Positions 17,747-25,730 of a stretch of DNA of 64,000 bases are shown here, piece by piece. Origin of the DNA: Chromobacterium phragmitis. Lineage in GTDB: Bacteria; Pseudomonadota; Gammaproteobacteria; Burkholderiales; Chromobacteriaceae. The stretch's first letter is position 1. Every line of letters starts with the position of its first letter. The stretch lies in assembly GCF_003325475.1 (NCBI RefSeq), contig NZ_CP029495.1, forward strand, positions 4,092,001 through 4,156,000, written 5' to 3'. Made by a program: the position numbers and the translations under genes. Below the pieces are notes generated by a model, which was not told the origin of the DNA, searched no databases, and was given only the letters and a program-made list of their open reading frames with translations.

Positions 17747-18838
17747 ATGTGGCAACGCTTATTGTGGCTGATCACCAAAGAGCTGCAGGCGCTGGCGGGA
17801 AACCGCCAGGGGCGGCTGTTGCTGATCGTGCCGGTGTTGCTGCAATTGCTGGTGTTTCCTTTTGCCGCCACGCTTGAGGTCAAGCATGCCAGCCTCGCCG
17901 TGTATAACCAGGATGCGGGCCCGCCCTCCCAGGAGCTGATAAAGCGCATGGCGGCCAGCGCCACCTTCGACCATATCGTGCAGGTTCGCAGCCTGGAGGC
18001 GCTCCGCGACTGCCTGGACCGGCAATGCGCGCTGCTGGCCATCGTGTTCCCCCCTGATTTTTCCCGCGCGCTGGCGACGGGAAAAGGGGCGGCGATGCAG
18101 ATCATTGTCGATGGCCGCCGCTCCAACAGCGGCCAGATCGCCAGCGCCTACATCGGACAGATCGTCTCCGCTTACCAGCAGGAGCGGGCAGGGCCGACGC
18201 CCAGGCTGGCGGTGCGCAATCTGTACAACCCCAACCTGGAGTTCCAGTGGCACGTGCTGCCCAGCCTGGTGGCCATCATCACCACCATAGGCTGCCTGAT
18301 CGTCACCGCTTTGTCGGTGGCGCGGGAGCGGGAGGAGGGGACGTTCGACCAATTGCTGGTGTCGCCGCTGACGCCTGCCTATGTGATGGCGGGCAAGGCG
18401 GTGCCCGGCGTGCTCGTGGCGCTGGCGCAAGGCAGCGTCATCGCCGTGGCCGCCGTCTGGGCTTATCGGGTGCCGTTCGGCGGCTCCATCGCGCTGTTGC
18501 TGGTCAGCATGGCTAGCTACGGACTGGCGCTGGCCGGTGTCGGGCTATTCATTTCCTCCCTCTGCCGCACCCAGCAGCAGGCTTTTCTCGGCGTGTTTTC
18601 CTTCATGGTGCCGGCGGTGATCTTGTCCGGCTATGTGTCGCCCATCGAAAACATGCCCGAAACGCTGCAGTGGCTGGCGCGGGTCAATCCGCTCAGCTAT
18701 TTCATTCCCATTCTGAAGGGGGTTTTCCTGAAAGGGTACGGTTTCTCCGATGCCTGGCCGTGGTTGCTGCCGCTGTGGCTGATCGCGGCCCTCACCCTTG
18801 GCCTGGCCTTGTGGTGCTTCCGCAGGCATATCGAATAG
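17747..18838 (+). CDS. ybhR: ABC-2 type permease (YbhR)
   Basis: A 363-aa ABC-2 permease paralogous to the preceding gene. Same layout: TM1 in residues 21-40, periplasmic loop, then the coupling motif LSVAREREEGTFDQLLVSPLTP and a C-terminal helix bundle (GYVSPIENMPETLQWLARVNPLSYF is a family hallmark). It closes the ybhGFSR-type operon and converges on the TetR gene 27 bases away. Confidence 0.92.
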   Translation: MWQRLLWLITKELQALAGNRQGRLLLIVPVLLQLLVFPFAATLEVKHASLAVYNQDAGPPSQELIKRMAASATFDHIVQVRSLEALRDCLDRQCALLAIVFPPDFSRALATGKGAAMQIIVDGRRSNSGQIASAYIGQIVSAYQQERAGPTPRLAVRNLYNPNLEFQWHVLPSLVAIITTIGCLIVTALSVAREREEGTFDQLLVSPLTPAYVMAGKAVPGVLVALAQGSVIAVAAVWAYRVPFGGSIALLLVSMASYGLALAGVGLFISSLCRTQQQAFLGVFSFMVPAVILSGYVSPIENMPETLQWLARVNPLSYFIPILKGVFLKGYGFSDAWPWLLPLWLIAALTLGLALWCFRRHIE

Positions 18839-18865
18839 CCCTGGCCGGCCCCGATGGCGTGGCGA

Positions 18866-19486
18866 TCAGGTTCGAGCGTGCATGAAGCCCCGCGCATGGG
18901 ACAGCCCCTCCAGCGCCCCGCGCAGGATGCGAGAGCAGCGCGGCAGCGCGTCCGGGTCGTTTTCCAGCAAGTCGTACAAGCCAATGAAGAGGCAAACCAG
19001 ATAGTCGGCCGCCAGACCCACGTCCAGCTCCGCTGGCAGCTCGCCTAGGGCGATGGCGCGGCGCAGTTGGCGGCGGGTGTAGTGCATGGTCAATCTATCC
19101 GCCAACTCCCGCCTGCGCAGCACGCTGCGGTTTTCCTCGGTGCGCTCGCACTTCTGATACAGAATCTGATACACACGCTGCGGAGAGCCCGGCTCCAGGA
19201 ATTGCGCCAGATAGTAGCCGGCTCCGGCCAGCAATGTGTCGCGCGCCGAGGCGCTGGCGGGAGGGAAGCGCATGGCGTCCAGCGCGAAAGCGCGATCTAT
19301 CATCGCCTGGCACACCTCCATCTTGTTGTCGTAATGCCCGTATACCGCGCCGCGCGACACTTTCGCCGCGTCGGCGATCTCAGCCATGGTGGCGTTGGCG
19401 ATGCCCTTGTCCAGAAACACCCGTTCCGCGCCATCCAGTATCGCATCTCGCGTTTTTTGCGAATCTTCCTTGGTCTTGCGAGCCAT
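18866..19486 (-). CDS. TetR/AcrR-type repressor
   Basis: A 206-aa TetR regulator. Opens MARKTKEDSQKTRDAILDGA like AcrR/TtgR, with the HTH at about residues 24-55 (TMAEIADAAKVSRGAVYGHY). The C-terminal domain resembles AcrR-type drug-binding domains (QRVYQILYQKCERTEEN). The start at 19486 is chosen because AAGGAAG stands 7 bases upstream; an in-frame ATG at 19516 has no such site. It lies between the ybhGFSR-type operon (convergent) and a MATE gene (divergent), over a double inverted repeat at 19522-19557. Confidence 0.92.
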   Translation of the reverse strand: MARKTKEDSQKTRDAILDGAERVFLDKGIANATMAEIADAAKVSRGAVYGHYDNKMEVCQAMIDRAFALDAMRFPPASASARDTLLAGAGYYLAQFLEPGSPQRVYQILYQKCERTEENRSVLRRRELADRLTMHYTRRQLRRAIALGELPAELDVGLAADYLVCLFIGLYDLLENDPDALPRCSRILRGALEGLSHARGFMHART

Positions 19487-19521
19487 CCCGGCTTCCTTCT
19501 CGTCATTGTCCGTCATATTGT

Positions 19522-19557
19522 GTCATGATTTAATCAATCATACATGACTGATTAAAT
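19522..19557. promoter_or_regulatory. Interleaved inverted repeats between tetR and MATE gene
   Basis: Two dyads are interleaved: GTCATG (19522-19527) with CATGAC (19543-19548), and ATTTAATCA (19528-19536) with TGATTAAAT (19549-19557). The half sites follow each other in the same order (A-B...A'-B'). An AT-rich 36-bp operator shared by the two divergent genes fits AcrR/TtgR-like repressors that bind as two dimers. Confidence 0.65.
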
Positions 19558-19600
19558 GTTAAGATGGCCATCCTTCATCGCGCTTTACCGCAACGACGCC

Positions 19601-20974
19601 ATGCCGCATACCAATACGCACATCCGTGACCTGGACACGCTTCCCGTCTCCACGCTGTTCTGGCGCTACGCCATCCCCTCCATTGCCGGCATGCTGGTAA
19701 CCGGCTTATATGCGGTGATAGACGGCATTTTCGTCGGCCACTACGTGGGTAGCCACGGCCTGGCCGCGATCAACCTCGCCTATCCGCTGGTGATGCTGCA
19801 GGTGGGCCTGGGCGCGATGATCAGCATGGGCGCGGCCACCCGCATCGCCATCCAGCAGGGCGCCGGCGACATGCGCGCCGCGCGCGGCACGCTGCTGGCG
19901 GCGCTGGCGCTGCTGGCTTTGCTGAGCGCGCTGCTTCCCGCTCTGGGCCTGCCCAATATCGATCTGCTCCTGTCCTGGCTGAAGGCCGATGTTCAGCCGC
20001 AAGTAGCCGAGCAGGCGCGCGGCTATCTGCTGCTGATGCTGTCCGGCGCCGGTTTGACCATGGGGCCGATGCTCCTGACCTATCTGGTACGCAACGACGG
20101 GCGGCCCAAGCTGTCCACCGCCTTGATGACGCTGGGCGCGCTGCTGAACATCGGCCTGGATTACTTGTTCGTCGGCGTGATGGGCAAAGGCCTGGCCGGC
20201 GCAGCCATCGGCACGCTGCTGGCCGAAGCCGTAGTGCTGATTCTGGCGCTGGCGTATTTTTTCAGTCCGCGCGCGGCACTGCGCATTAAGCTGGGCCAGC
20301 TGCGGCCCGACTGGCAGGGGCTGTGGCCCATTCTGGCGCTGGGCGCGCCCAGCCTGTTGATGGAGCTCAACCTGGCCCTGCTGCTGTTCGCGCACAACCG
20401 CCAGCTGCTGGTGTGGGGCGACGACCTGAGCGTGGCCGCCTACGCGGTGGCGGGCTATAGCGAATCGCTGTTCACCTTGGTCATTCATGGCCTGGCGGTG
20501 GGCATGCAACCGCTATTGGGGCATGCGATCGGAGCCGGACAGCCCGACCGCGCCCGCGCGGCCTTGCTGCATGGCCTGAAAGTGGGCTTGGGCATAGGCG
20601 TGGCAGCATGGATGGCGGTTCAGCGATTTCCCGCCTGGATCGCGGGCTGGTACAGCGACGGCAGCGCCGAACTGATCGAGGCGGGCAGCCGCGCCCTGCG
20701 CCTGCACCTGCTGGCGATGCCGCTGGATGGCCTGGTCATCGTCGGCGCCACCGCGTTGCAGGCGATGGCGCTGACCCGCTTGGCGCTGGGCGTCACCGTG
20801 GGCAAGACTGCGCTGCTGCTGCCAGCGCTGGCATTGCTGCCGATGGCCATGGGCCTGGACGGCGTCTGGCTGGCCATGCCGATGGTGAATCTGTTGCTGG
20901 GCGTGGCGGTATCGTTGCTGCTATGGAAGCAAATCGGCCAGTTGCAAGGGGGCGCGCGCGCAGAGTCTTCATGA
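19601..20974 (+). CDS. MATE-family multidrug efflux transporter
   Basis: About 457 aa, 12 predicted helices in two homologous six-helix halves (MATE/NorM-DinF superfamily). The first half opens LPVSTLFWRYAIPSIAGMLVTGLYAVIDGIFVGHYVG; the second begins around WPILALGAPSLLMELNLALLLFAHN. Antiport of cationic compounds for H+ or Na+ is the family role. ATG at 19601 is preferred to the in-frame ATG at 19556 because the latter sits inside the operator-like repeat; neither has a strong ribosome site. Divergent from the TetR gene, so probably repressed by it. Confidence 0.88.
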   Translation: MPHTNTHIRDLDTLPVSTLFWRYAIPSIAGMLVTGLYAVIDGIFVGHYVGSHGLAAINLAYPLVMLQVGLGAMISMGAATRIAIQQGAGDMRAARGTLLAALALLALLSALLPALGLPNIDLLLSWLKADVQPQVAEQARGYLLLMLSGAGLTMGPMLLTYLVRNDGRPKLSTALMTLGALLNIGLDYLFVGVMGKGLAGAAIGTLLAEAVVLILALAYFFSPRAALRIKLGQLRPDWQGLWPILALGAPSLLMELNLALLLFAHNRQLLVWGDDLSVAAYAVAGYSESLFTLVIHGLAVGMQPLLGHAIGAGQPDRARAALLHGLKVGLGIGVAAWMAVQRFPAWIAGWYSDGSAELIEAGSRALRLHLLAMPLDGLVIVGATALQAMALTRLALGVTVGKTALLLPALALLPMAMGLDGVWLAMPMVNLLLGVAVSLLLWKQIGQLQGGARAESS

Positions 20975-21039
20975 CAAACGGAAATGAAGTTTGATTTATG
21001 TCATATTGATATCTCAAATCCTGAAAGGGGGGGGACGAT

Positions 21040-22251
21040 ATGGCGCATTTCGAACAGCCACGCCATCAGGAGATGGCTCGGCGAGACCATCTGCTGCGCA
21101 GCCGCCTGCTGGAGGCCGGCATCCGCCAGTACGTGGCCAGCGGCACGGAAAGCATTTACTACCTGTCCGGCATCAGCTACGAGCCTCTGGAGCGTCCTTT
21201 CTTCTTGCTGCTGGATGCCGCCACCGGTAAACGCAAGATGCTGGTGCCTCAGCTTGAACACGCCCACCTGAAACAGGCCTGGGGCGTGGCGGAGGGAGAC
21301 GTCCACAGCTACCGGGAGTATCCGGCGCCAGCCGGCGAGCGCTGGGAGGATGCGCTGATCCCGCTTTTGAGCGACCGATTCGCCTTCGATCCAGCCACCC
21401 CGTTGCATCACGCCGAATTCATGCAATCGGTGGGAGGGCAGGCCGATGACTCGCTGGACCGGATACGCATGGTCAAATCCTCCTGGGAAATCGCCAAGCT
21501 GGCAAGGGCCGGGCGCTATGCGGCCGAAGGCGTGAACCAGTTGCTGCGAGGCGTATACGATGGCGTATCCGTGGCAGAAGGCTACGCCACAGGCCAGCAG
21601 CTGCTGCGGCGCATCATCCGCGACGAGCCGGATTTCGACCCGCTCTGCACCCGGGTGCTGCTGGCCCCGTGGCCGGCGCCGCTCAGCGCGCAGCCGCACG
21701 CCATTCCACAACTATCCCAGCGTTTGAAGGCGGGGCCGCACGTGGTGATCTCGGTGGTGCGCCTGGACGGGTATACCGCCGAGTGCGAGCGCACTTTCTT
21801 CACCCGTCCGCCCAGTCCCAGCCAGCGCGAACGTTTCCAGCTGATGAGCGAAGCGAGGCGAGTGGCCATGGCCATGTTGCGACCTGGCGTGGCCTGCGCG
21901 GAGATCGATGAAAAAGTGAACGCCTTCCTATGCGATCAGCGCTTCGGCGATTGGCATCTGCGGCTGCACCGCTGCGGCCATGGCCTGGGGCTGGGCAATC
22001 ACGAAGCCCCATGGCTGGCCCAGGGCAGCGATGACGTCCTGCAGGCCGGCATGGTGGTATCGATAGAGCCAGGAATCTACCTGGCGGAGGAGGGCGGATA
22101 CCGTCATTCCGACACGCTGGCCATTACGGCGGACGGCTGGACCAATCTCACGCAGCAGGCGGCGGTGGATCTGAACGCGCTGACCATCGCCGCAGCCAAG
22201 CCTGCGCAAAGAATGAAAGGTTATTTCATCCGAAAAATGGTATCCGCCTGA
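21040..22251 (+). CDS. M24-fold (Xaa-Pro peptidase-like) protein with incomplete metal site
   Basis: A 403-aa two-domain protein: creatinase/prolidase N-terminal domain (about 1-145) and M24 pita-bread domain (about 150-390; HRCGHGLGLGNHEAPW, SIEPGIYLAEEGGYRHSDTLAIT). In catalytic M24 peptidases five ligands bind two metals. Here His314 and Glu343 remain, but the first Asp is absent (Ile237/Ser238 region), the second is Glu248 (AECERTF instead of SDITRTF) and the last Glu is Ser357 (RHSDT). It may therefore be a metal-free hydrolase like creatinase, or a non-enzymatic relative. Possible co-transcription with the MATE gene, 65 bp upstream. Confidence 0.8.
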   Translation: MAHFEQPRHQEMARRDHLLRSRLLEAGIRQYVASGTESIYYLSGISYEPLERPFFLLLDAATGKRKMLVPQLEHAHLKQAWGVAEGDVHSYREYPAPAGERWEDALIPLLSDRFAFDPATPLHHAEFMQSVGGQADDSLDRIRMVKSSWEIAKLARAGRYAAEGVNQLLRGVYDGVSVAEGYATGQQLLRRIIRDEPDFDPLCTRVLLAPWPAPLSAQPHAIPQLSQRLKAGPHVVISVVRLDGYTAECERTFFTRPPSPSQRERFQLMSEARRVAMAMLRPGVACAEIDEKVNAFLCDQRFGDWHLRLHRCGHGLGLGNHEAPWLAQGSDDVLQAGMVVSIEPGIYLAEEGGYRHSDTLAITADGWTNLTQQAAVDLNALTIAAAKPAQRMKGYFIRKMVSA

Positions 22252-22306
22252 AAATGAACAAGTCAGCATCTTTCCAATAATCAATATTCATTTAAGTAAA
22301 TAACTA

Positions 22307-22332
22307 GGCCAGTCTTTGACTGGCCTTTTTTA
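22307..22332 (+). terminator. Rho-independent terminator after the M24 gene
   Basis: GGCCAGTC (22307-22314), TTT loop, GACTGGCC (22318-22325), then a run of six T. Confidence 0.93.
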
Positions 22333-22345
22333 CTGTATCTACTAA

Positions 22346-22357
22346 TCAAACGTTTGA
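22346..22357. promoter_or_regulatory. 12-bp perfect palindrome upstream of the orphan GNAT gene
   Basis: TCAAACGTTTGA in an AT-rich, roughly 125-bp promoter region. Regulator unknown; it does not look like a CTG-N10-CAG lux box. Confidence 0.4.
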
Positions 22358-22456
22358 ATTAACATTTCCATCAGAAATTCTCACGGCTTTTGCAATTAAA
22401 TTCATATAAATCGCAATAAAAACGATATTTTCCGTTCATATAAAGTAGGGGCTAAC

Positions 22457-23233
22457 ATGTCTAAAATGGGAAAATCCGTCGTCGTTGTGCCAAGCCTGAT
22501 GAATGAGATGGATAGGACGAAGCTAGTCAATGAACTGTATCTGGTTCATTGCGACATATTTGACGGCGTCAGCAAAGACGACTTCGCCAATTACGTCGTT
22601 TATTCCAAAGCGAGGCAGACGAGAATCCTGATTCATAAAAACGATCAGGGCCAATCCGTCGGCTATTGCGCAATCCATTTCTTCGAGCAAGAACTGGAAG
22701 GCAAGGCGTCCACCGTCATTCGGATGGAAGCCGGACTGATGCGCGCGTACCGGGGGAAAAACCGCAACGCGCCCTTTGTCTGCCGCCAGGTCATGGGGTA
22801 TCGATTGACGCACCCCGGGCGCAATGTTTACTACCTTGGCGCATTGGTGCATCCATCCAGCTACATGCTGCTGGACAAATACGCCACCAAGGTCTGGCCC
22901 AGCGCCGAGCAATCGACCGAGCTGGACTACGGCGGCGTGATCCGGCAATTGACCCGGCTGTTCGGGCTCAAGGCGGTGGACCCTGACCGGCCAGGCGTGG
23001 TTCATGTAGGCTGGCAAACCCGCGACAACGAGCGCGATCGCAAACAATGGCAAGCCAACCCCAACCATGCGGCCCAGTTTTACATTCACCGCAATCCCGG
23101 CTATACGCAGGGCCATGGCTTGCTGACCCTGGTGCCGGTGACGATCGGCTGCGTCGCGCACGCCACCGGCCGCATGCTGTTGAACAAGCTTGGCAATCTG
23201 CTCGCGCCGCATCCTCACGGCAGCCGCGGCTAG
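22457..23233 (+). CDS. Orphan GNAT-like protein of unknown function
   Basis: A 258-aa protein I cannot name. The middle region (TRILIHKNDQGQSVGYCAIHF, VIRMEAGLMRAYRGKNRNAPFVCRQVMGYR, NVYYLGALVHPSSYMLLDKY) follows a GNAT-like order of beta strands and an acetyl-CoA loop (R..GKN), with additional C-terminal residues ending in a hydrophobic helix (LLTLVPVTIGCVAHATGRML). Start ATG at 22457 has AGGGG 7 nt before. The 5' half and its promoter are AT-richer than the neighbours, suggesting recent transfer. Separated from its upstream neighbour by a terminator, so it is its own transcription unit. Confidence 0.6.
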   Translation: MSKMGKSVVVVPSLMNEMDRTKLVNELYLVHCDIFDGVSKDDFANYVVYSKARQTRILIHKNDQGQSVGYCAIHFFEQELEGKASTVIRMEAGLMRAYRGKNRNAPFVCRQVMGYRLTHPGRNVYYLGALVHPSSYMLLDKYATKVWPSAEQSTELDYGGVIRQLTRLFGLKAVDPDRPGVVHVGWQTRDNERDRKQWQANPNHAAQFYIHRNPGYTQGHGLLTLVPVTIGCVAHATGRMLLNKLGNLLAPHPHGSRG

Positions 23234-23245
23234 CCCAGCCTTAGG

Positions 23246-23640
23246 CTAAGCGGAATAGGGCGGGTCCGGCCGAGCAGGCAGGGCCCGCTCGAATGCTTCC
23301 GCCTGCCGCCGCAGCCAGGCCTGAAAGCTCGCCAGGCGAGGAGAGCCATGGCTGCGGTGCGGCCAGACCAGAAAATAACTGGAGGTATGCGCGACTTCGC
23401 GTTCGCTGGCCAATACCAGTTCGCCGGCGCGCAGCCATTGGTCCGCGATCGAACGCCGCGTCAACGCAACGCCCAGTCCTTGTCGAGCCGCCTCCAGCAT
23501 GGGGGTGGAGTCGGTGAACTCCAGCGCAGGCTGCCGCAACGGAGGCAGTTCTCCCGTCATGCCGGACAGCCAGGTTTCCCAGCTGTCCGCTGCGCGTCCG
23601 ATATTACCCAACTCTGCGCGTTGAATTTTACCCAGGGAGG
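23246..23640 (-). pseudogene. LysR regulator, C-terminal fragment cut off by an IS
   Basis: About 120 codons of a LysR effector domain (WETWLSGMTGELPPLRQPALEFTDSTPMLEAARQGLGVALTRRSIADQWL...ELV, SSYFLVWPHRS). The HTH half is absent: upstream on the minus strand the frame runs into the DNA of the istB remnant (about 23640). No start codon or ribosome site belongs to it. Interpreted as a gene beheaded by an insertion with loss of the other half. Confidence 0.8.
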
Positions 23641-24285
23641 AAAGCCACTTCCGTCTAGGGGTGGCTGTGGATAAGTCTAATACATTCCAGTAGCCTGATT
23701 CAGTTCGATGTCACCAATACCGAGGGCTTGGTGCTGTGACCCTCACCCCCGGTAGATCAGTACCTAGAATGGCTCTGCTTCGTCAGCCCCTCCTAGCCGC
23801 GTTTTCTCCCTGGCCTTGATTCTCGATTTCGCCGTATCGCTGCTATGACGGAACCGATAGGACTCGTTACCCGTCTCGACGATATGGCAGTGGTGCGTCA
23901 ATCGGTCGAGCAAGGCTGTCGTCAGCTTGGCATCGCCAAACACGCTGGCCCATTCGCCGAAGGTCAGGTTGGTGGTAATCATCACACTGGTGTGCTCGTA
24001 CAGCTTCGACAGCAGGTGGAACAGCAAGGCCCCACCTGCCTGGCTGAATGGCAAGTAACCCAGCTCGTCCAGAATCACCAGGTCAACCCGCATCAACGCG
24101 AACGCCAGCTTGCCCGCCTTACCCGCCGCTTTCTCCTGCTCCAGCAAGTTGACTAGATCCACGGTGGAGAAGAAGCGTACCCGTTTGCCGTGGCGCGTAA
24201 TGCCAGACACGCCCAATGCGGTGGCAAGGTGTGTTTTGCCGGTACCCGTGCCACCAATGAACACGACGTTAGGCCTAGTCATGAT
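23640..24285 (-). mobile_element. IS21-family remnant
   Basis: Contains the C-terminal two-thirds of istB and its downstream tail, including a TTATCCACAGCCACCCC stretch (minus strand) like the ends of IS21-family elements. istA and the istB N-terminus are missing. The exact outer border near 23640 and the inner break near 24285 cannot be fixed by eye. Confidence 0.65.
23764..24282 (-). pseudogene. istB: istB helper ATPase of an IS21-type element, 5'-truncated
   Basis: 172 residues of IstB, the AAA+ ATPase that assists the IS21 transposase. Walker A GGTGTGKT at about residues 10-17 and Walker B LVILDELGYLPF are intact, followed by the DRLTHHC..VETGNESYRFR end. Complete IstB proteins have about 80-90 residues before the P-loop; here there are nine, and no istA gene lies upstream. 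The truncation point abuts an imperfect 14-bp inverted repeat. Non-functional for transposition. Confidence 0.85.
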
Positions 24286-24327
24286 GCAGAAACCGACGCG
24301 AGGTAAGAGAACTGCGTCAGTTTCTGC
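24286..24327. repeat. 14-bp imperfect inverted repeat at the istB break
   Basis: GCAGAAACCGACGC (24286-24299) and GCGTCAGTTTCTGC (24314-24327), one mismatch, 14-nt spacer. It lies exactly where istB loses its 5' part, so it may be the end of a second element or a small palindromic unit. Confidence 0.55.
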
Positions 24328-24509
24328 CTAGTGTTGCGTAGGAGCGACATGAATCGTGTCACCAGCATTTTTGCGGTTTGCTTGAAAATCCGTCCTGCAC
24401 AAGATTTGACATAATATAGATTATGCGAACTAAAGCAAGAACCCATCTCGCATTATGTGTAACTGCATTTACCAGCTCAGCGCGCTCATTCTCTGGAAAG
24501 CTGCTAGCA
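24328..24509. other. Gene-free stretch before the riboswitch
   Basis: No supported gene. It contains a dyad CATAAT-ATAG-ATTATG at 24410-24425 close to TTGACATAATATA (24406-24418), which could be -35/-10 promoter elements or a recombinase/regulator site. The transcript for the riboswitch and exchanger probably starts in this region. Confidence 0.4.
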
Positions 24510-24650
24510 TTCGGGACAGTCATTGGGGAGTAGCCATTCTCGCGTTTGCCGCGGGAAGTCCACGTCAACAAACTTGAGGCCCTCGCCTCATGGCGTGGCC
24601 AGCCGCCGTGTATCGGGACGAGCCAGGCGAGACCTTTGGCCGCAACGCGC
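24510..24650 (+). promoter_or_regulatory. yybP-ykoY-type manganese riboswitch
   Basis: Three conserved blocks of the yybP-ykoY class occur in order: GGGGAGTAGCC (24525-24535), GTCAACAAACTTGAGG (24564-24579) and GAGACCTTTGGCCG (24629-24642). The class binds Mn2+ and turns on Mn2+ exporters and related cation transporters. It precedes a cation/Ca2+ exchanger-type gene on the same strand. A 15-bp inverted repeat follows and ends 9 nt before the start codon, suggesting translational control. Boundaries are approximate; no covariance search was run. Confidence 0.85.
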
Positions 24651-24653
24651 CAG

Positions 24654-24709
24654 CCGGCCAGGCAAGCGCGCGTTTGCGCGCCATTGGTTACACACGCTTG
24701 CCTGGCCGG
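24654..24709 (+). promoter_or_regulatory. Expression-platform hairpin: 15-bp perfect inverted repeat
   Basis: CCGGCCAGGCAAGCG (24654-24668) and CGCTTGCCTGGCCGG (24695-24709), 26-nt loop that itself contains a smaller GC-rich dyad. The 3' arm ends 9 nt upstream of the ATG at 24719 and covers the only plausible ribosome-binding purines. No T tract follows, which speaks against a terminator. Confidence 0.75.
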
Positions 24710-24718
24710 ATACTGTTC

Positions 24719-25717
24719 ATGTTTGTCACGCTTATCCTGTTTATCCTTTCCGCCATGGCGATCTACGTCGCTTGCGAGTATTTTGTCAACGGCATCGAGT
24801 GGCTCGGCCATCGTCTGAATCTGGGCGCTACGGCTGTGGGGTCGGTGCTGGCCGCGTTCGGCACCGCGCTGCCGGAAAGCGCCGTCACCTTTGTAGCCGT
24901 GGTATTCGGCGATACGCCGGAGCAGAAATCGCTTGGCGTAGGAGCGGCGATGGGCGGCCCTCTGGTTCTGGCCACGCTGGCTTACGCTGTGGTGGGTATC
25001 GCCCTGTTTGCAAACCGCAGGCGGCTTGGCCGTTCATCTTGGCAGGCGCAAGCGGATCATCATCGATTGAGCCGGGATCAAACCGCTTTCTTGGCGATTT
25101 TCGCCCTGAAAGTATTGCTGGGCTTGTTCGCATTCACCATAAAGCCTTGGCTTGGCCTGATTTTTCTGGGCGCCTATGCAGCCTACGCGTGGCGTGAAAT
25201 TCGCCTTGCGGACACGGCGCCGGAAGAAGAAGCGCTGGAGCCGCTGAAAATCCGCCCTTCCGTTCAGCACGCGTCCTTGTTGTTCTGGGCCGGCGCGCAA
25301 GTGGTGCTTGCTTTGACCGTCATCTCACTGGCTTCCCATGTTTTCGTCTCCCAGTTGGACGCCATCGCGCTTTTCTGTGGCTGGCCGCCGCATCTGGTGG
25401 CGCTGTTGCTCAGCCCGGTGGCAACTGAGCTCCCGGAAATCATGAATGCGCTGATCTGGGTGCGCCAGGGCAAGGAGCGGCTGGCGCTGGCCAATATTTC
25501 GGGGTCGATGATGATTCAGGCCACCATACCCAGCGCATTGGGCATTTTCTTCACCCCCTGGTTGTTTGACGGCCCGCTGCTTGTCGCCGGCCTGGTCACC
25601 ATGCTGGCCATCGGCCTGCTGTCATGGAGCTTTCGCCAAAAAGGCGCGCACGGAGGCTGGATGGTGTTGTCGGGCGGACTGTACGGCGCCTTCGCGGCGC
25701 TGCTCTTTTTTGCCTAA
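24719..25717 (+). CDS. Sodium/calcium exchanger-family cation transporter, probable Mn2+ exporter
   Basis: About 332 aa, roughly ten helices in two inverted halves, each with an alpha-repeat of the Ca2+/cation antiporter (CaCA) type: AVGSVLAAFGTALPESAVTF (about residues 39-58) and LLLSPVATELPEIMNALIWV (about 229-248). The acidic ALPES/ELPEI residues form the ion site. Open reading extends upstream to 24590, but that DNA is the riboswitch, so ATG at 24719 is taken. The Mn2+-type riboswitch makes Mn2+ the most likely exported ion; the protein family alone would also allow Ca2+. Confidence 0.88.
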   Translation: MFVTLILFILSAMAIYVACEYFVNGIEWLGHRLNLGATAVGSVLAAFGTALPESAVTFVAVVFGDTPEQKSLGVGAAMGGPLVLATLAYAVVGIALFANRRRLGRSSWQAQADHHRLSRDQTAFLAIFALKVLLGLFAFTIKPWLGLIFLGAYAAYAWREIRLADTAPEEEALEPLKIRPSVQHASLLFWAGAQVVLALTVISLASHVFVSQLDAIALFCGWPPHLVALLLSPVATELPEIMNALIWVRQGKERLALANISGSMMIQATIPSALGIFFTPWLFDGPLLVAGLVTMLAIGLLSWSFRQKGAHGGWMVLSGGLYGAFAALLFFA

Positions 25718-25730
25718 ACCGCTAGTAGCC

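Noticed and set aside
24590..24718. Upstream start for the cation exchanger
   Set aside because: Would translate through the riboswitch and its hairpin; ATG at 24719 starts directly at the first helix.
24359..24811. A 150-codon minus-strand frame over the riboswitch
   Set aside because: It covers the riboswitch and the start of the exchanger in antisense; no domain, no ribosome site.
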